64,000 bases of DNA from assembly GCA_008364785.1 (NCBI GenBank), contig VTTJ01000007.1:124001-188000 (forward strand), read 5' to 3'. Both the position numbers and the translations under genes were made by a program. The notes under the pieces are model-generated. The model was not told where the DNA came from. It did no database searches and worked only from the letters and a program-made list of their open reading frames with translations. Positions 7,974 to 16,885 of the stretch are shown piece by piece (the first letter of the stretch is position 1; the number at the start of each line of letters is the position of its first letter). The DNA is from Bacillus sp. BGMRC 2118. Its GTDB lineage: Bacteria; Bacillota; Bacilli; Bacillales; SA4.

Positions 7974-8516
7974 TTGGAAAAAGAAGCCCAAAATGCTGAT
8001 CAGCTTAGAAATGATTGGTTAGAAACCATCATGAATGAATATGGGGAAAGGTTAACGAGGTTAGCTTATAACTATGTAAAAGATTGGGGAAAGGCTGAGG
8101 ATATTGTACAGGAAGTCTTCATTACCTGCTATGACCGCTTTGATGAAGTGGAGCGAATTATTTCTTATAAGTCTTGGGTTTATAAAATAACAATCAATCG
8201 TTGTAAAGACGTTTTGAAAAGTTCGTTTTTTAAGAAAGTGATCGTTAATTATAAGTTGTTCTCTCATACCCAATCAAGGGAGTTAACACCTGAGAAAAGG
8301 GTTGTGAAAAATAATGAGGAAGAGTTGTTAGCTAGATGCGTACTAGCATTACCGATTAAATATAGAGAGGTCATCATTTTATTTTACTATGAAGAATTAT
8401 CAATTTTAGAGATTGCTGAGCTTCTATCATTAAATACAAATACTATTAAAACGAGATTAAGTAGAGCAAGAGTTGTGTTAAAGGAGCAGTTGGAAGGGTG
8501 GGAAGCAAATGGATGA
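7974..8516 (+). CDS. ECF-type RNA polymerase sigma factor
   Basis: A 180-residue sigma-70 family protein of the SigW/SigM-like class. Region 2 about residues 22-88 (AEDIVQEVFITCY), region 4 about 115-172 (LPIKYREVIILFYYEELS, then NTNTIKTRLSRARVVLKEQL). TTG start after an AGAGGTGAGG site. A consensus ECF promoter lies just upstream, implying autoregulation. It overlaps the next gene, a membrane anti-sigma, by eight bases. It is closely related in layout to the pair at 55058-56377. Confidence 0.93.
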   Translation: MEKEAQNADQLRNDWLETIMNEYGERLTRLAYNYVKDWGKAEDIVQEVFITCYDRFDEVERIISYKSWVYKITINRCKDVLKSSFFKKVIVNYKLFSHTQSRELTPEKRVVKNNEEELLARCVLALPIKYREVIILFYYEELSILEIAELLSLNTNTIKTRLSRARVVLKEQLEGWEANG

Positions 8517-9216
8517 GAAATTAAAGGATTTACGCAGTGCAATGGACAGGACCGTTCTGAATGGAGATCATTTTACAGATGAACATAAACAAAAGATTAA
8601 AGCATCAGTAAAAAAATCAAGAGGTTTGAGTCGAGAACGTTCATGGGTTCCGAAAAGTTTAGGTTTTGTTGCCGTTGCTATATTGGTACTCTTTGTAACC
8701 AGTATCATGGGTAATGAGTTAATTGACCGTAATAACTCAAATCAAGCTGTTGTCGAAAAGGAAGAAACTCAAGCACACAATCAAAAAGATCAGGTGCGTA
8801 CGATACAAACATATCTGGAAAAAGAGCTGACAGGTCCAAGTGAGGAACTAGGAGCAATTTTAGGACAGGAAGAGCTGTACCCACCAGAGTTGTTTGACTA
8901 TTTTGAAGAAAGCTATGGTCCATTAGTTGTGGATTTAAATCGATTTATTAATACTAATTTTACCTTGATTTGGTTAAGATATGCCTCGGATAATGGGTAT
9001 CAATTAAAACCGGTGGATATTGATATTAAAAAAATTGATAACATTCAAAATGATGCTTATCGTTTTGAAGTGAAAGTACATTATCGTAAAGACGGGAAAG
9101 CAAATACAGTCACTGTCAAAGGAAGAGCAGATATGACTGAAGAAGGTAAAATCATAATGATCCGAGATTTAGATGATAGCGGTTTAACAGATATAATTAG
9201 AACCGAAGAAGAGTAG
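8509..9216 (+). CDS. Membrane-anchored anti-sigma factor
   Basis: A 235-residue protein. Cytoplasmic N-terminus (1-46) begins with the motif LKDLRSAMDRTVL, one transmembrane segment at about 49-68, then an extracytoplasmic domain of about 165 residues. No zinc-binding ZAS motif. The N-terminal motif is shared with the anti-sigma at 55622 (LHHLKESMDDTVL), so it is probably the sigma-binding part. It overlaps the sigma gene, fitting a co-expressed inhibitor. The outer domain resembles no enzyme I recognise and probably senses envelope stress. Confidence 0.82.
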   Translation: MDEKLKDLRSAMDRTVLNGDHFTDEHKQKIKASVKKSRGLSRERSWVPKSLGFVAVAILVLFVTSIMGNELIDRNNSNQAVVEKEETQAHNQKDQVRTIQTYLEKELTGPSEELGAILGQEELYPPELFDYFEESYGPLVVDLNRFINTNFTLIWLRYASDNGYQLKPVDIDIKKIDNIQNDAYRFEVKVHYRKDGKANTVTVKGRADMTEEGKIIMIRDLDDSGLTDIIRTEEE

Positions 9217-9239
9217 ACACTAAAAGTCTACTCTTTTTT
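9209..9239 (+). terminator. Rho-independent terminator
   Basis: A ten-base-pair stem (9209-9218 with 9226-9235) followed by T residues. The anti-sigma stop codon lies within the first arm. Confidence 0.85.
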
Positions 9240-9244
9240 ATATT

Positions 9245-10927
9245 CTAATGGTCCGAGTTGTTCTTTATCCATGTTTCAACCGAGCTTATTACTCTTTTTA
9301 AACTACCTTCCTCAAAAGGTGAGAATAAGTTCGCGGCCGAAATATGCTCGTGAAAGGAATGAGAACCACCACGTTTGCACATATCTAAATAACAGTCCAA
9401 TGCTTCGCTAGGATTTGACTGTGCTCTTTCCCAAAGCTGAACAGAGACAAAGTGTGCCAAGTCATAATCCATAAAATAGAAGGGAGAAGTAAATAAATGA
9501 GCGATTTCATAAAAGGCTGTTCCTCGTTTTAAAAACTCATTATCATGATAATCACGGTCTGGAAGGTATTCCTCTTCTAATTGTCTCCATACCTTTTTAC
9601 GGTCAGAAATGGAGGCAGCTGGGCTTTCATATAAGAAATGTTCAAACTCATCAATTACACTGGCTAGCGGCATAAACATAAAGGCATTTGTTAAGTGTGA
9701 GAACTGATAGAGTTTTGTTTCCTCACCAAAGAAAAGCTCCATCCATGGCCAAGTGAACCTTTCCATCGTAAATGAAAAAACTTCACATGAATCATACGGT
9801 AGTATAAATTCAGGTACACTCCAGTGCCTTGACATATAAAATTGAAAAGCATGACCTGCCTCGTGGGTGAAAACACGAATATCATTCGATGTACCATGAA
9901 AATTTGTGAAAATAAACGGTGATGTCTCCTTTCCAATAAAGGTTGCAAAGTTTCCACTTGCTTTGTTTTTTCTAGATTCAGTATCTATTAAGTTTCTTCT
10001 TATCATATATTCAAAGAATTCCTTCGTATCAGGAGATAACTCTGTAAACATCCTGAGTAAGCTGGACATCATTTCTTCATTTGTTCCTTTAGGCTTTGGT
10101 AAACCGTTAGGGAATAAAACGTTTTCATCATAATACTTTAGTTCTTTTACCCTTAATCGTTGGAGTTGCATTTTTCTTAACCTTGAAATAAAGGGGATTC
10201 CGACAGTTTTTACCTGGTTTCTATAATTACGTAAATCATCTGAATGATGACTTGTTCGATTCATGCGATGATAACCGAGCTCTACAAAGGACGAGTAACC
10301 AAGCTTTATAGCAATTGTATGTCTCGTTTTAACAAGGTCATCCAAAATTTGATCAAAGACCTCTTCATTTTCTTTGTAAAACTTACTTTTCGCCTCATAT
10401 GCTTGTTTACGAAGATCACGGTCTTTATTCGTTAAGTAAGGTGTAATAGATGATAAATTGTGAGTAGTCCCATTAAAGTAAAAGTTCGCACTAGCACGTA
10501 ACTGGTGGTATTGAAGTAGTAATTGCTTCTCAATATGTAAATCAGCTTCGACTTCACTTGAGTAAGAGGATTGTTTAATTTCAGCTAGTCGAAATAATTG
10601 CTTTCCATAGAGTTGTTCTATTTCCTTCCGATATGTAGCATTGAGAAGTGCGTTGTAATAGTTCGTAACAAGCAGTAAATACCGTGGTTCTAATTTAGTA
10701 AAGGAAAGGTAAATATCTTTACATTGTTCATTTCCTAGGTCACGGTAATGCTGCAATGTAGCAAAATTTAGAGTGGCTTCAAACTTAATGCGATTTCGAT
10801 TTAGTTTTTCAAAATATTTTAGTTGCTCTTTGTAGGACATGGATGACTCAAACCCTTGAAGTAATTGTGTAAACTCATACTCATACGCATTCATATCAAA
10901 TTCCAAATAATCGTGTAAATTACCCAT
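9245..10927 (-). CDS. M3 family oligoendopeptidase
   Basis: A cytosolic zinc metallopeptidase of 560 residues that would cleave short peptides. The active site HEAGH lies at about 355-359 (two His ligands and catalytic Glu), and the third ligand is Glu389 in TMERFTWPW. Length and layout match the shorter PepF-like M3 enzymes of Bacillus. ATG 10927 is preferred to ATG 10942 because GAGGGG lies seven bases before it. It is transcribed alone, divergent from the HIT gene across a palindrome-rich spacer. Confidence 0.9.
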   Translation of the reverse strand: MGNLHDYLEFDMNAYEYEFTQLLQGFESSMSYKEQLKYFEKLNRNRIKFEATLNFATLQHYRDLGNEQCKDIYLSFTKLEPRYLLLVTNYYNALLNATYRKEIEQLYGKQLFRLAEIKQSSYSSEVEADLHIEKQLLLQYHQLRASANFYFNGTTHNLSSITPYLTNKDRDLRKQAYEAKSKFYKENEEVFDQILDDLVKTRHTIAIKLGYSSFVELGYHRMNRTSHHSDDLRNYRNQVKTVGIPFISRLRKMQLQRLRVKELKYYDENVLFPNGLPKPKGTNEEMMSSLLRMFTELSPDTKEFFEYMIRRNLIDTESRKNKASGNFATFIGKETSPFIFTNFHGTSNDIRVFTHEAGHAFQFYMSRHWSVPEFILPYDSCEVFSFTMERFTWPWMELFFGEETKLYQFSHLTNAFMFMPLASVIDEFEHFLYESPAASISDRKKVWRQLEEEYLPDRDYHDNEFLKRGTAFYEIAHLFTSPFYFMDYDLAHFVSVQLWERAQSNPSEALDCYLDMCKRGGSHSFHEHISAANLFSPFEEGSLKRVISSVETWIKNNSDH

Positions 10928-10965
10928 TGTATAACCCCTCATTTCCTTTGTGGTTACTTTAAATA

Positions 10966-11040
10966 GTAATTTAAATTACGTTACAAAGCAATCTATTTTT
11001 TACTCTTTAATATACATTTAGTTACTCTTTGGAGTAACTA
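10966..11040. promoter_or_regulatory. Palindrome-rich spacer between divergent genes
   Basis: Contains a perfect 14-base palindrome GTAATTTAAATTAC (10966-10979) and a 9+9 inverted repeat TAGTTACTC / GAGTAACTA (11019-11027, 11032-11040). No T-run follows, so these look like operators rather than terminators. The binding protein is unknown. Confidence 0.35.
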
Positions 11041-11104
11041 GTTAAAAGGAGGATTATAGAGATCTATGTAGAATAATATTTCTAACACTAAAAGGAGAAG
11101 ACTT

Positions 11105-11518
11105 ATGTTCAAAGATTGTATTTTTTGTCATTTAAAGTTGGTTCCTGAACAAAATGTACTTTTTAGGAACGAACATTGTATGTTTATTCAGCTTCAATCA
11201 GTTCAAGAGAAAGGGAGTTTAGTAGAAGGTTCTGGTTTAATTATTCCATTGCAGCATCGAGAAACAGTATTTGATTTAACACGTGAGGAGTGGGATGCGA
11301 CTTATTCACTACTCCATAAAGTAAAAGCCTTTATCGATGAGCAATACAAACCTCAAGGCTATAACCTGGGCTGGAATTGCGGAGAAGTTGGTGGTCAGCA
11401 TGTATTTCATGCCCATTTCCATGTCATTCCAAGATTTGAAGATGAGCCACTCTCTGGAAAAGGAATTCGTCATCTTTTTAAGAGTCAGGAAAATGAACGA
11501 AAAAAAAGTCGTGAATAG
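11105..11518 (+). CDS. HIT family nucleotide hydrolase
   Basis: A 137-residue histidine-triad protein. Residues 5-8 hold a zinc-type CxxC, and the triad HAHFH at 102-106 provides the nucleophilic histidine that attacks the alpha-phosphate of nucleotide substrates such as AMP conjugates. The last 20 residues are basic. It is monocistronic with a strong AAAGGAG site. A second, different HIT protein lies at 32340. The substrate cannot be assigned. Confidence 0.88.
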   Translation: MFKDCIFCHLKLVPEQNVLFRNEHCMFIQLQSVQEKGSLVEGSGLIIPLQHRETVFDLTREEWDATYSLLHKVKAFIDEQYKPQGYNLGWNCGEVGGQHVFHAHFHVIPRFEDEPLSGKGIRHLFKSQENERKKSRE

Positions 11519-11538
11519 GATGAACTATTCACGACTTT
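11497..11538. terminator. Bidirectional terminator
   Basis: AAAGTCGTGAATA (11505-11517) pairs perfectly with 11526-11538. On the minus strand a run of about eight T follows, making it strong for the GNAT gene. The plus-strand run is shorter. The stop of the HIT gene lies in the first arm. Confidence 0.85.
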
Positions 11539-11542
11539 CCGT

Positions 11543-12313
11543 TTATTCAGGAGAGTTACACGGGTATGAATAAGCAAGTAATTCAAAGCCGCGTTTTTGA
11601 AGAATCGGGGCACTCATCGGGCTTGCATCGACTGTTAATAATGTGTAGCCTCTTTTCAATGCTTCCTGAGCACGAATAGCAATTAGAGATGTATAGATCC
11701 CTCTCCCGCGATATTCCGGAAGAGTGGAACCACCCCAAAGACTGCCGAACGAAGTTCCTTCATGCAAATACATCCAGGCAGCACTTACAACTTTTCCGTC
11801 AATGATTGCAGCATAAATTAAGAGATTTTCAGGATCGTCTTTCAAATCTCGCTTCAGCCTTTCACCAAGTTCAGCGTGTGATTCATTCCAAATTGCGTCC
11901 TCAAGTGAAACGATACCATCAATGTCCTTATCCTTAGTGATTCTGACAATTTCAGGTGAGATGCTCATGGCTAACAAGTCTGTTTTAGATTCAATATCTA
12001 AGACTAGTAAGGCTTCGGGGTCTTCAATAGTGAAACCTTTTTCAATTAAGAGATCTTTTAAGTTGGCAGGCTGGTCATAGTCATAATACTTCCATTCAAA
12101 ACCTTGAGAAATACTAGAAAAGTATTCAATTTCCTGATTAATAATTTCATGTGCATTCTCATTAGTCAAATTAGAATAGATAACAAATCCCTTTTCTCCA
12201 AATTGTGAAACATTTCGTATCGTATGTTTTGTCACCAATCGTTCCCATCCTGGATGTTCAACTTCTATACGCTGTTCTTTTGTATAGATATCGAGTAATT
12301 GTTGTTTGTTCAA
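11543..12313 (-). CDS. GNAT family N-acetyltransferase
   Basis: A 256-residue acetyltransferase whose C-terminal half holds the GNAT fold. The acetyl-CoA pyrophosphate loop is LPEYRGRGIYTSL, and the final strand-helix carries the usual ASPMSAPILQKRGFE pattern. The N-terminal half may be a degenerate second GNAT unit. The start is taken as TTG 12313, because AGGAGG sits seven bases upstream. The ATG at 12319 is only one base from that site. Acceptor substrate unknown. Confidence 0.85.
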   Translation of the reverse strand: MNKQQLLDIYTKEQRIEVEHPGWERLVTKHTIRNVSQFGEKGFVIYSNLTNENAHEIINQEIEYFSSISQGFEWKYYDYDQPANLKDLLIEKGFTIEDPEALLVLDIESKTDLLAMSISPEIVRITKDKDIDGIVSLEDAIWNESHAELGERLKRDLKDDPENLLIYAAIIDGKVVSAAWMYLHEGTSFGSLWGGSTLPEYRGRGIYTSLIAIRAQEALKRGYTLLTVDASPMSAPILQKRGFELLAYSYPCNSPE

Positions 12314-12450
12314 GTTCATTCCTCCTATGGTATCATTTTTTATCATTCTACATTGATGCTAAATTTTCCTTTATTTGAATACTAGGAGGAATCTTATAAG
12401 GAATGTTGAATAGTGTTAAAAAACATCTTCTCGAAGAAAGAGGGCTAATG

Positions 12451-13155
12451 ATGAAAACAATTGGTTTAATTGGTGGAATGAGCTGGGAATCCTCAACTGA
12501 ATATTATCGTATTGTGAACCAAGAAGTGAAAAGAAGGCTCGGGGGACTGCACTCAGCGAAAGTTATAGTATATAGTGTTGATTTTGCAGAAATACAAGGA
12601 TATCAGGTAAGAGGAGAATGGAATCTTGCGGGTGAAGTATTAGCAAATGCTGCTTACTCTCTGCAAGCGGCAGGGGCTGATCTTATCGTTATTTGTACAA
12701 ATACGATGCATAAGGTATGTGATGTAATTGAAGATAAAGTTAACATTCCATTACTGCATATTGCCGACGCTACGGCAAAACAGATTAAGTATTCACGTTT
12801 GAACAAAGTGGGGTTACTTGGTACAAAATATACAATGGAACAGGATTTTTATACATCTCGATTACAATTGAATGGTATTGAAACGGTAGTTCCTAAATTA
12901 AAGGAACGAGATCGTATAAACCAAATAATTTTTGAAGAGTTATGTTTAGGACAAATAAAAGATTCATCTAGAGAGTATTTTATTGAAGTCATCCGTTCCC
13001 TTGTTGATGAGGGTGCAGAAGGTATCATTTTAGGATGTACAGAGATCGGACTATTAGTTAAGCATCAACATGTTGATATCCCATTATTTGATACAGCTGA
13101 AATTCATGCGATTGAGGCTGTAAATCATGCATTTGAAACAAAACAAGGAATGTAG
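12451..13155 (+). CDS. Aspartate/glutamate racemase family protein
   Basis: A 234-residue cofactor-independent amino-acid racemase related to YgeA/aspartate racemase. Two cysteines sit in the expected places: ICTNTMHK in the first half and GCTEIGLL in the second, serving as the two-base pair. It starts KTIGLIGGMSWESS, typical of the family, so ATG 12451 after AAAGAGGG is preferred over ATG 12403, which would add an atypical leader. A Nudix gene follows after 11 bases, probably co-transcribed. Substrate specificity (Asp, Glu or broad) is not resolved. Confidence 0.85.
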   Translation: MKTIGLIGGMSWESSTEYYRIVNQEVKRRLGGLHSAKVIVYSVDFAEIQGYQVRGEWNLAGEVLANAAYSLQAAGADLIVICTNTMHKVCDVIEDKVNIPLLHIADATAKQIKYSRLNKVGLLGTKYTMEQDFYTSRLQLNGIETVVPKLKERDRINQIIFEELCLGQIKDSSREYFIEVIRSLVDEGAEGIILGCTEIGLLVKHQHVDIPLFDTAEIHAIEAVNHAFETKQGM

Positions 13156-13166
13156 GTGGAAGCAAT

Positions 13167-13640
13167 TTGGGTTATATAGAAGAATTAAGAAAACTAGTTG
13201 GCAACAGACCACTAATATTTGTTGGTGCTACCGCGATCATTTTGGATGAGCAAGGAAAGATATTGTTTCAACAAAGAAGATTCCCTAATGGTGTTTGGGG
13301 GCTTCCAGGCGGACTAATGGAATTAGGAGAATCGACCGAAGAGGTAGCGAAACGGGAAGTATTTGAAGAGACTGGATTACAAATTGAAAATCTACAGTTA
13401 CTCAATGTTTACTCAGGTCAGGATCAATTTATAAGAGCGGAAAATGGTGACGAATTTTATGTCGTAACAACTGCCTACTATACAACGGAATATTATGGTG
13501 AAATAATCGTGGATAAGAAGGAATCTATCAAGGTTGACTTTTTCCATCCAGAAGATTTACCTAAACATATGATAGGCAGTCATCGTAAAATGGTAGAAGA
13601 ATACATAGAGAAATTCGGTTCGAACCATTTCAAGTATTGA
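13167..13640 (+). CDS. Nudix hydrolase
   Basis: A 157-residue nucleotide-diphosphate-X hydrolase. The complete Nudix box begins GLMELGESTEEVAKREVFEE, following GLPGG at about 48-52, with the Mg-binding REVFEE glutamates intact. TTG start behind GGTGGAAG. It follows the racemase by 11 bases and is probably in its operon. The substrate is not predictable, as Bacillus has many such housecleaning Nudix proteins. Confidence 0.9.
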   Translation: MGYIEELRKLVGNRPLIFVGATAIILDEQGKILFQQRRFPNGVWGLPGGLMELGESTEEVAKREVFEETGLQIENLQLLNVYSGQDQFIRAENGDEFYVVTTAYYTTEYYGEIIVDKKESIKVDFFHPEDLPKHMIGSHRKMVEEYIEKFGSNHFKY

Positions 13641-13776
13641 TTCTATCCTTATTCCAAGAAGTACTAATAATGTAATTAGAAATTGGAAGAAGTGATATGA
13701 AACTGTTAAATCAAAGTGATTGTGTTACAAATCAATGAGATTAGAAATGGTTATTTATGAAAAGTGGGGGATAGTC

Positions 13777-14313
13777 ATGTATGCGATCATTGCTCTATTT
13801 GACCAAGCAACAGAACAAAATATTCAGCAAGTTTGGAAAGAACTAAAAGAGGAATCAATCTCCTCATATGCCTATGAAGTGATAAATAGAAGGCCACATA
13901 TTACATTAGCTAGCTACGAAAAACTAAATGAAAATGAGTTTATTGACTTGATGGACCAATATTACAAAGACAAACGGGCAACCAATATTACAATAAGTTC
14001 AATTGGTTCTTTCTTGAACTCGGGAACATTGTATTATTCGCCAACAGTAACGAATGAGCTGATGGAATTACATCTTGGACATCATACATATTTTCAACCA
14101 TTCAATGACAATCCAGACTCTCTTTATCTACCAGGTAAATGGATTCCCCACTGTACGATTGCTAATAGACTAACTACTGAAAAACTAGTAGAAGCATATG
14201 TATACTGCTTGAAGAGAAGTGTCTCGATTCATGGAAGTATTAAAGAAATTGCTTTAATTAAGATTATCGATCATGCAAATTCTCCAACCGTACATTCCGT
14301 CCTACTAAAATAA
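13777..14313 (+). CDS. 2H phosphoesterase (2'-5' RNA ligase-like)
   Basis: A 178-residue protein with two HxT motifs, RPHITLA near residue 40 and WIPHCTIA near residue 125, the paired catalytic histidines of the 2H phosphoesterase superfamily. Such proteins act on 2',3'-cyclic phosphates or related RNA ends. ATG 13777 after a GTGGGGGA site is used, since upstream in-frame ATGs have no ribosome site. Monocistronic. Physiological substrate unknown. Confidence 0.85.
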   Translation: MYAIIALFDQATEQNIQQVWKELKEESISSYAYEVINRRPHITLASYEKLNENEFIDLMDQYYKDKRATNITISSIGSFLNSGTLYYSPTVTNELMELHLGHHTYFQPFNDNPDSLYLPGKWIPHCTIANRLTTEKLVEAYVYCLKRSVSIHGSIKEIALIKIIDHANSPTVHSVLLK

Positions 14314-14374
14314 CGTATGCCTACCATGATGAGGGATTTTAAATGAAGTGAAAAAGTGGATACGAGAGGTAGGA

Positions 14375-14494
14375 ATGGCGTATTTCAAAGTACCGTCCAC
14401 AAAATCTTTACACAGAATTAAATTGAAAAAGGAGGTACCTATGATATATCCCGTTCCAACTGGCACTAATGCCCCAACTTCAAAAATTAAGTGA
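14375..14494 (+). CDS. Possible 39-residue peptide
   Basis: A short frame in the 270-base gap before the disrupted phosphatase. ATG 14375 is preceded by a GAGAGGTAGG stretch. The product is basic and ends MIYPVPTGTNAPTSKIK. An AGGAGG also lies before the internal ATG at about 14441. No family was recognised and the reading frame could be chance. Confidence 0.25.
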   Translation: MAYFKVPSTKSLHRIKLKKEVPMIYPVPTGTNAPTSKIK

Positions 14495-14583
14495 TTCGGG
14501 AAGGATAAGTGGGGCATAAACGCCAGTAAGAACCCGATTGGTTCAACTAACAATCATTGGGGAAAAAGAAAATTTCCCAATGA

Positions 14584-15129
14584 TTGAAAGTTTCACTTTA
14601 TGTAGTAAGGCATGGACAAACAGATTTGAATAAACAAGGTAGAGTATAAGGACGTTTGGGGGACCCGCTAAATGTTGTCGGAATTGAACAAGCGAATACG
14701 TTAAAAGAAACACTTGGTCATATTTCATTTCAACACGTCTTTTCTTCACCACAAAAGAGAGCTGTCCAAACGGCAGAATTGATTACAAGGAAAAAGGTAA
14801 TAGTAGATGCTCGTCTCGATGTGTTCGATTTAGGTGAAGCCGACCGATTAAGAAAAGAAGAAGTGAAGATGGATGGTCCTCTTCCAGACTCTAATTTGTA
14901 TAAAGGAATAGAGGATGTTTCAACCTATGTACATAGAATTTTTAGCTTTATGAGAGAACTCGAAAGCAAGTATAGTAGCAAAGAGCTTAACATACTAATA
15001 GCCGGTCACAGATGTACAACAGGATGCATCGGTGCATACTTCCATGGAATACCTGAAGACAAGAATATCTTAAAATTCTCTTCAAATAATGGTGATTTCA
15101 ACGTGTATGATTTTTCGAAATCAACATAA
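14584..15129 (+). pseudogene. Histidine phosphatase gene broken by an in-frame TAA
   Basis: Reading from TTG 14584 gives KVSLYVVRHGQTDLNKQGRV, the catalytic RHG segment of the histidine phosphatase (phosphoglycerate mutase-like) superfamily. A TAA at 14647-14649 follows, and the same frame continues GRLGDPLNVVGIEQA to 15129. A Q-to-stop change (CAA to TAA) is the simplest explanation. The downstream part keeps the second catalytic region (SSPQKRAVQTAE, then AGHRCTTG) but lacks the RHG histidine, so it cannot be active alone. No clear ribosome site precedes the TTG. Confidence 0.75.
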
Positions 15130-15319
15130 CAAATAAGAATAAATTTCATACTAATTGTATAAAAATGAATGGGAAATGAGTATCGCTTTTAGGATTTGTT
15201 TTTAGTAAGAAAATAGGACTTTAAATTGTAATAAGTTTCAATATAATGTATATATGTGGGAGAAAAGTGTTTAAACAGTGTTTAATAGAATAGTAGAATT
15301 AGGAACGGAGGCAACATCA

Positions 15320-15790
15320 ATGTCAACGGAAAATGAGGTAAGTATAGAAAAAGGGAAGCCCAGTGATGTGAAATCTAAAATAGAAAGGAAAGAGGGAGAG
15401 CCAACTGCTGCCTTTAAGGGTGCCTCATGGGCAGCACTTTTAGTAGGTGTTGCTGCTTATCTGATCGGTTTGTTTAATGCAACGATGGAATTGAACGAGA
15501 AAGGGTATTATTTTGCAGTGTTAATCTTCGGTTTATATTCAGCTGTATCGCTGCAAAAAGCAGTAAGAGACAAAGAAGAAGGTATTCCTGTTACGAGTAT
15601 CTATTACGGTATAAGCTGGTTTGCGTTTATTGTGTCTATTGCACTGATTGCGATTGGTTTATATAATGCTGGAAGTATAATACTCAGTGAAAAAGGATTT
15701 TATGCAATGGCATTTGTATTAAGTGTATTCGCAGCCATTACCGTTCAAAAGAATATTAGAGATACACAAAGGGCTAGAGAGAAAGAGTAA
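15320..15790 (+). CDS. YiaAB two-helix domain membrane protein
   Basis: A 156-residue protein with four hydrophobic segments arranged as two related two-helix units: about residues 36-56 and 62-80, then 94-114 and 124-144. Each unit is followed by a basic ...VQK.IRD or LQKAVRD motif. This is the YiaA/YiaB domain seen in inner-membrane proteins of unknown function. ATG 15320 follows GGAGG at a good distance. Monocistronic with a strong terminator. Confidence 0.8.
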   Translation: MSTENEVSIEKGKPSDVKSKIERKEGEPTAAFKGASWAALLVGVAAYLIGLFNATMELNEKGYYFAVLIFGLYSAVSLQKAVRDKEEGIPVTSIYYGISWFAFIVSIALIAIGLYNAGSIILSEKGFYAMAFVLSVFAAITVQKNIRDTQRAREKE

Positions 15791-15827
15791 CTGGATACAA
15801 GTCTCCTCAATATTGAAATGAAATAGG

Positions 15828-15857
15828 GCATTACTTCTTGTAAGAGGTAATGCTTTT
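15828..15857 (+). terminator. Rho-independent terminator
   Basis: GCATTAC... (15828-15839) pairs with 15842-15853 in a stem of about 12 bases including one G:U, followed by TTTT. Confidence 0.8.
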
Positions 15858-15938
15858 CTGTTTTAAAGATATTGGATTGATAGGCAAAAAAAATTGTCTA
15901 CACCAAACTAAGATGATTGATAGAAAGGGGGAAGTCAA

Positions 15939-16778
15939 TTGAAAAAGAAACTTGCCATCGTAACAGGATCTTCAAGTGGATTTGGTCTGTTAACGTGCCT
16001 GGAATTTGCAAAAGAGGGATATGACGTATTGGCAACAATGCGTGACTTGGAAAAATCAACGGAATTGCTGGAAAAGGCATCAGTACTTGGTGTAGGTGGT
16101 CTAATACACATTCATCAACTTGATGTTACAAGTGATGAATCCATTATGAACTTTAAACAATACATACAACGTTTTGAGAATATTGACGTACTAGTTAATA
16201 ATGCTGGATTTGCAGGGGCAGGGTTTGTCGAAGAAATTACAATAGAGGAGTATCGCAAGCAGTTTGAGACCAATGTATTCGGTGTGATACAAATCTCGCA
16301 GGCTGTGCTGCCGAAAATGAGACTACAACAATATGGAAACATTATAAATGTGAGTAGTATTAGTGGGAAAATTGGTTTTCCAGGATTATCACCATATATA
16401 GCATCAAAACATGCTCTTGAAGGCTGGAGTGAGTCGTTACGTCTTGAGATGAAACCTTTTGGAGTCCATGTATCACTTATAGAGCCAGGTTCTTTTCAAA
16501 CAAATATATGGTCAAAAGGTAAAAAGGTTGCGGAGCGGTCATTGCAAAAAACATCACCATATTTTGAAACAATGAGGAAAATTGAAAATCATTTACAGAA
16601 AAATGAAGCAAACTATGGAAATCCTGAAGAAGTAGCAAAATTAATTGTAAGGGTAGCAGGTTTTGCTTCACCGAAATTAAGATATCCAGTAGGTAAAGGG
16701 GTGAAGGCTGCCATCATTCTGAAAAATAGCTTTCCTTGGATAATATGGGAAAGAATATTTTTACAAAAACTAAAGTGA
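15939..16778 (+). CDS. SDR family oxidoreductase
   Basis: A 279-residue classical short-chain dehydrogenase. Cofactor loop TGSSSGFG at 9-16, NNAG at about 87-90, catalytic Ser in INVSSISG and YxxxK as YIASK near 153-157. The C-terminal 60 residues form a longer substrate cap and end in a hydrophobic basic segment (NSFPWIIWERIFLQKLK), typical of retinol dehydrogenase-like members acting on lipophilic substrates. TTG start after AAAGGGGGA. Monocistronic. Confidence 0.88.
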   Translation: MKKKLAIVTGSSSGFGLLTCLEFAKEGYDVLATMRDLEKSTELLEKASVLGVGGLIHIHQLDVTSDESIMNFKQYIQRFENIDVLVNNAGFAGAGFVEEITIEEYRKQFETNVFGVIQISQAVLPKMRLQQYGNIINVSSISGKIGFPGLSPYIASKHALEGWSESLRLEMKPFGVHVSLIEPGSFQTNIWSKGKKVAERSLQKTSPYFETMRKIENHLQKNEANYGNPEEVAKLIVRVAGFASPKLRYPVGKGVKAAIILKNSFPWIIWERIFLQKLK

Positions 16779-16885
16779 GCACATTAAGATGGAGTCTTAA
16801 TGGTTTCATTGTAGAAACGTGTAGGGTATACTATGCATAGATAAGTACTAAGAGGAAATATTTACATCATAAGGAGCGTATAGTT

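Noticed and set aside
14305..14752. Two minus-strand frames
   Set aside because: No ribosome sites; one is antisense to the phosphatase pseudogene.
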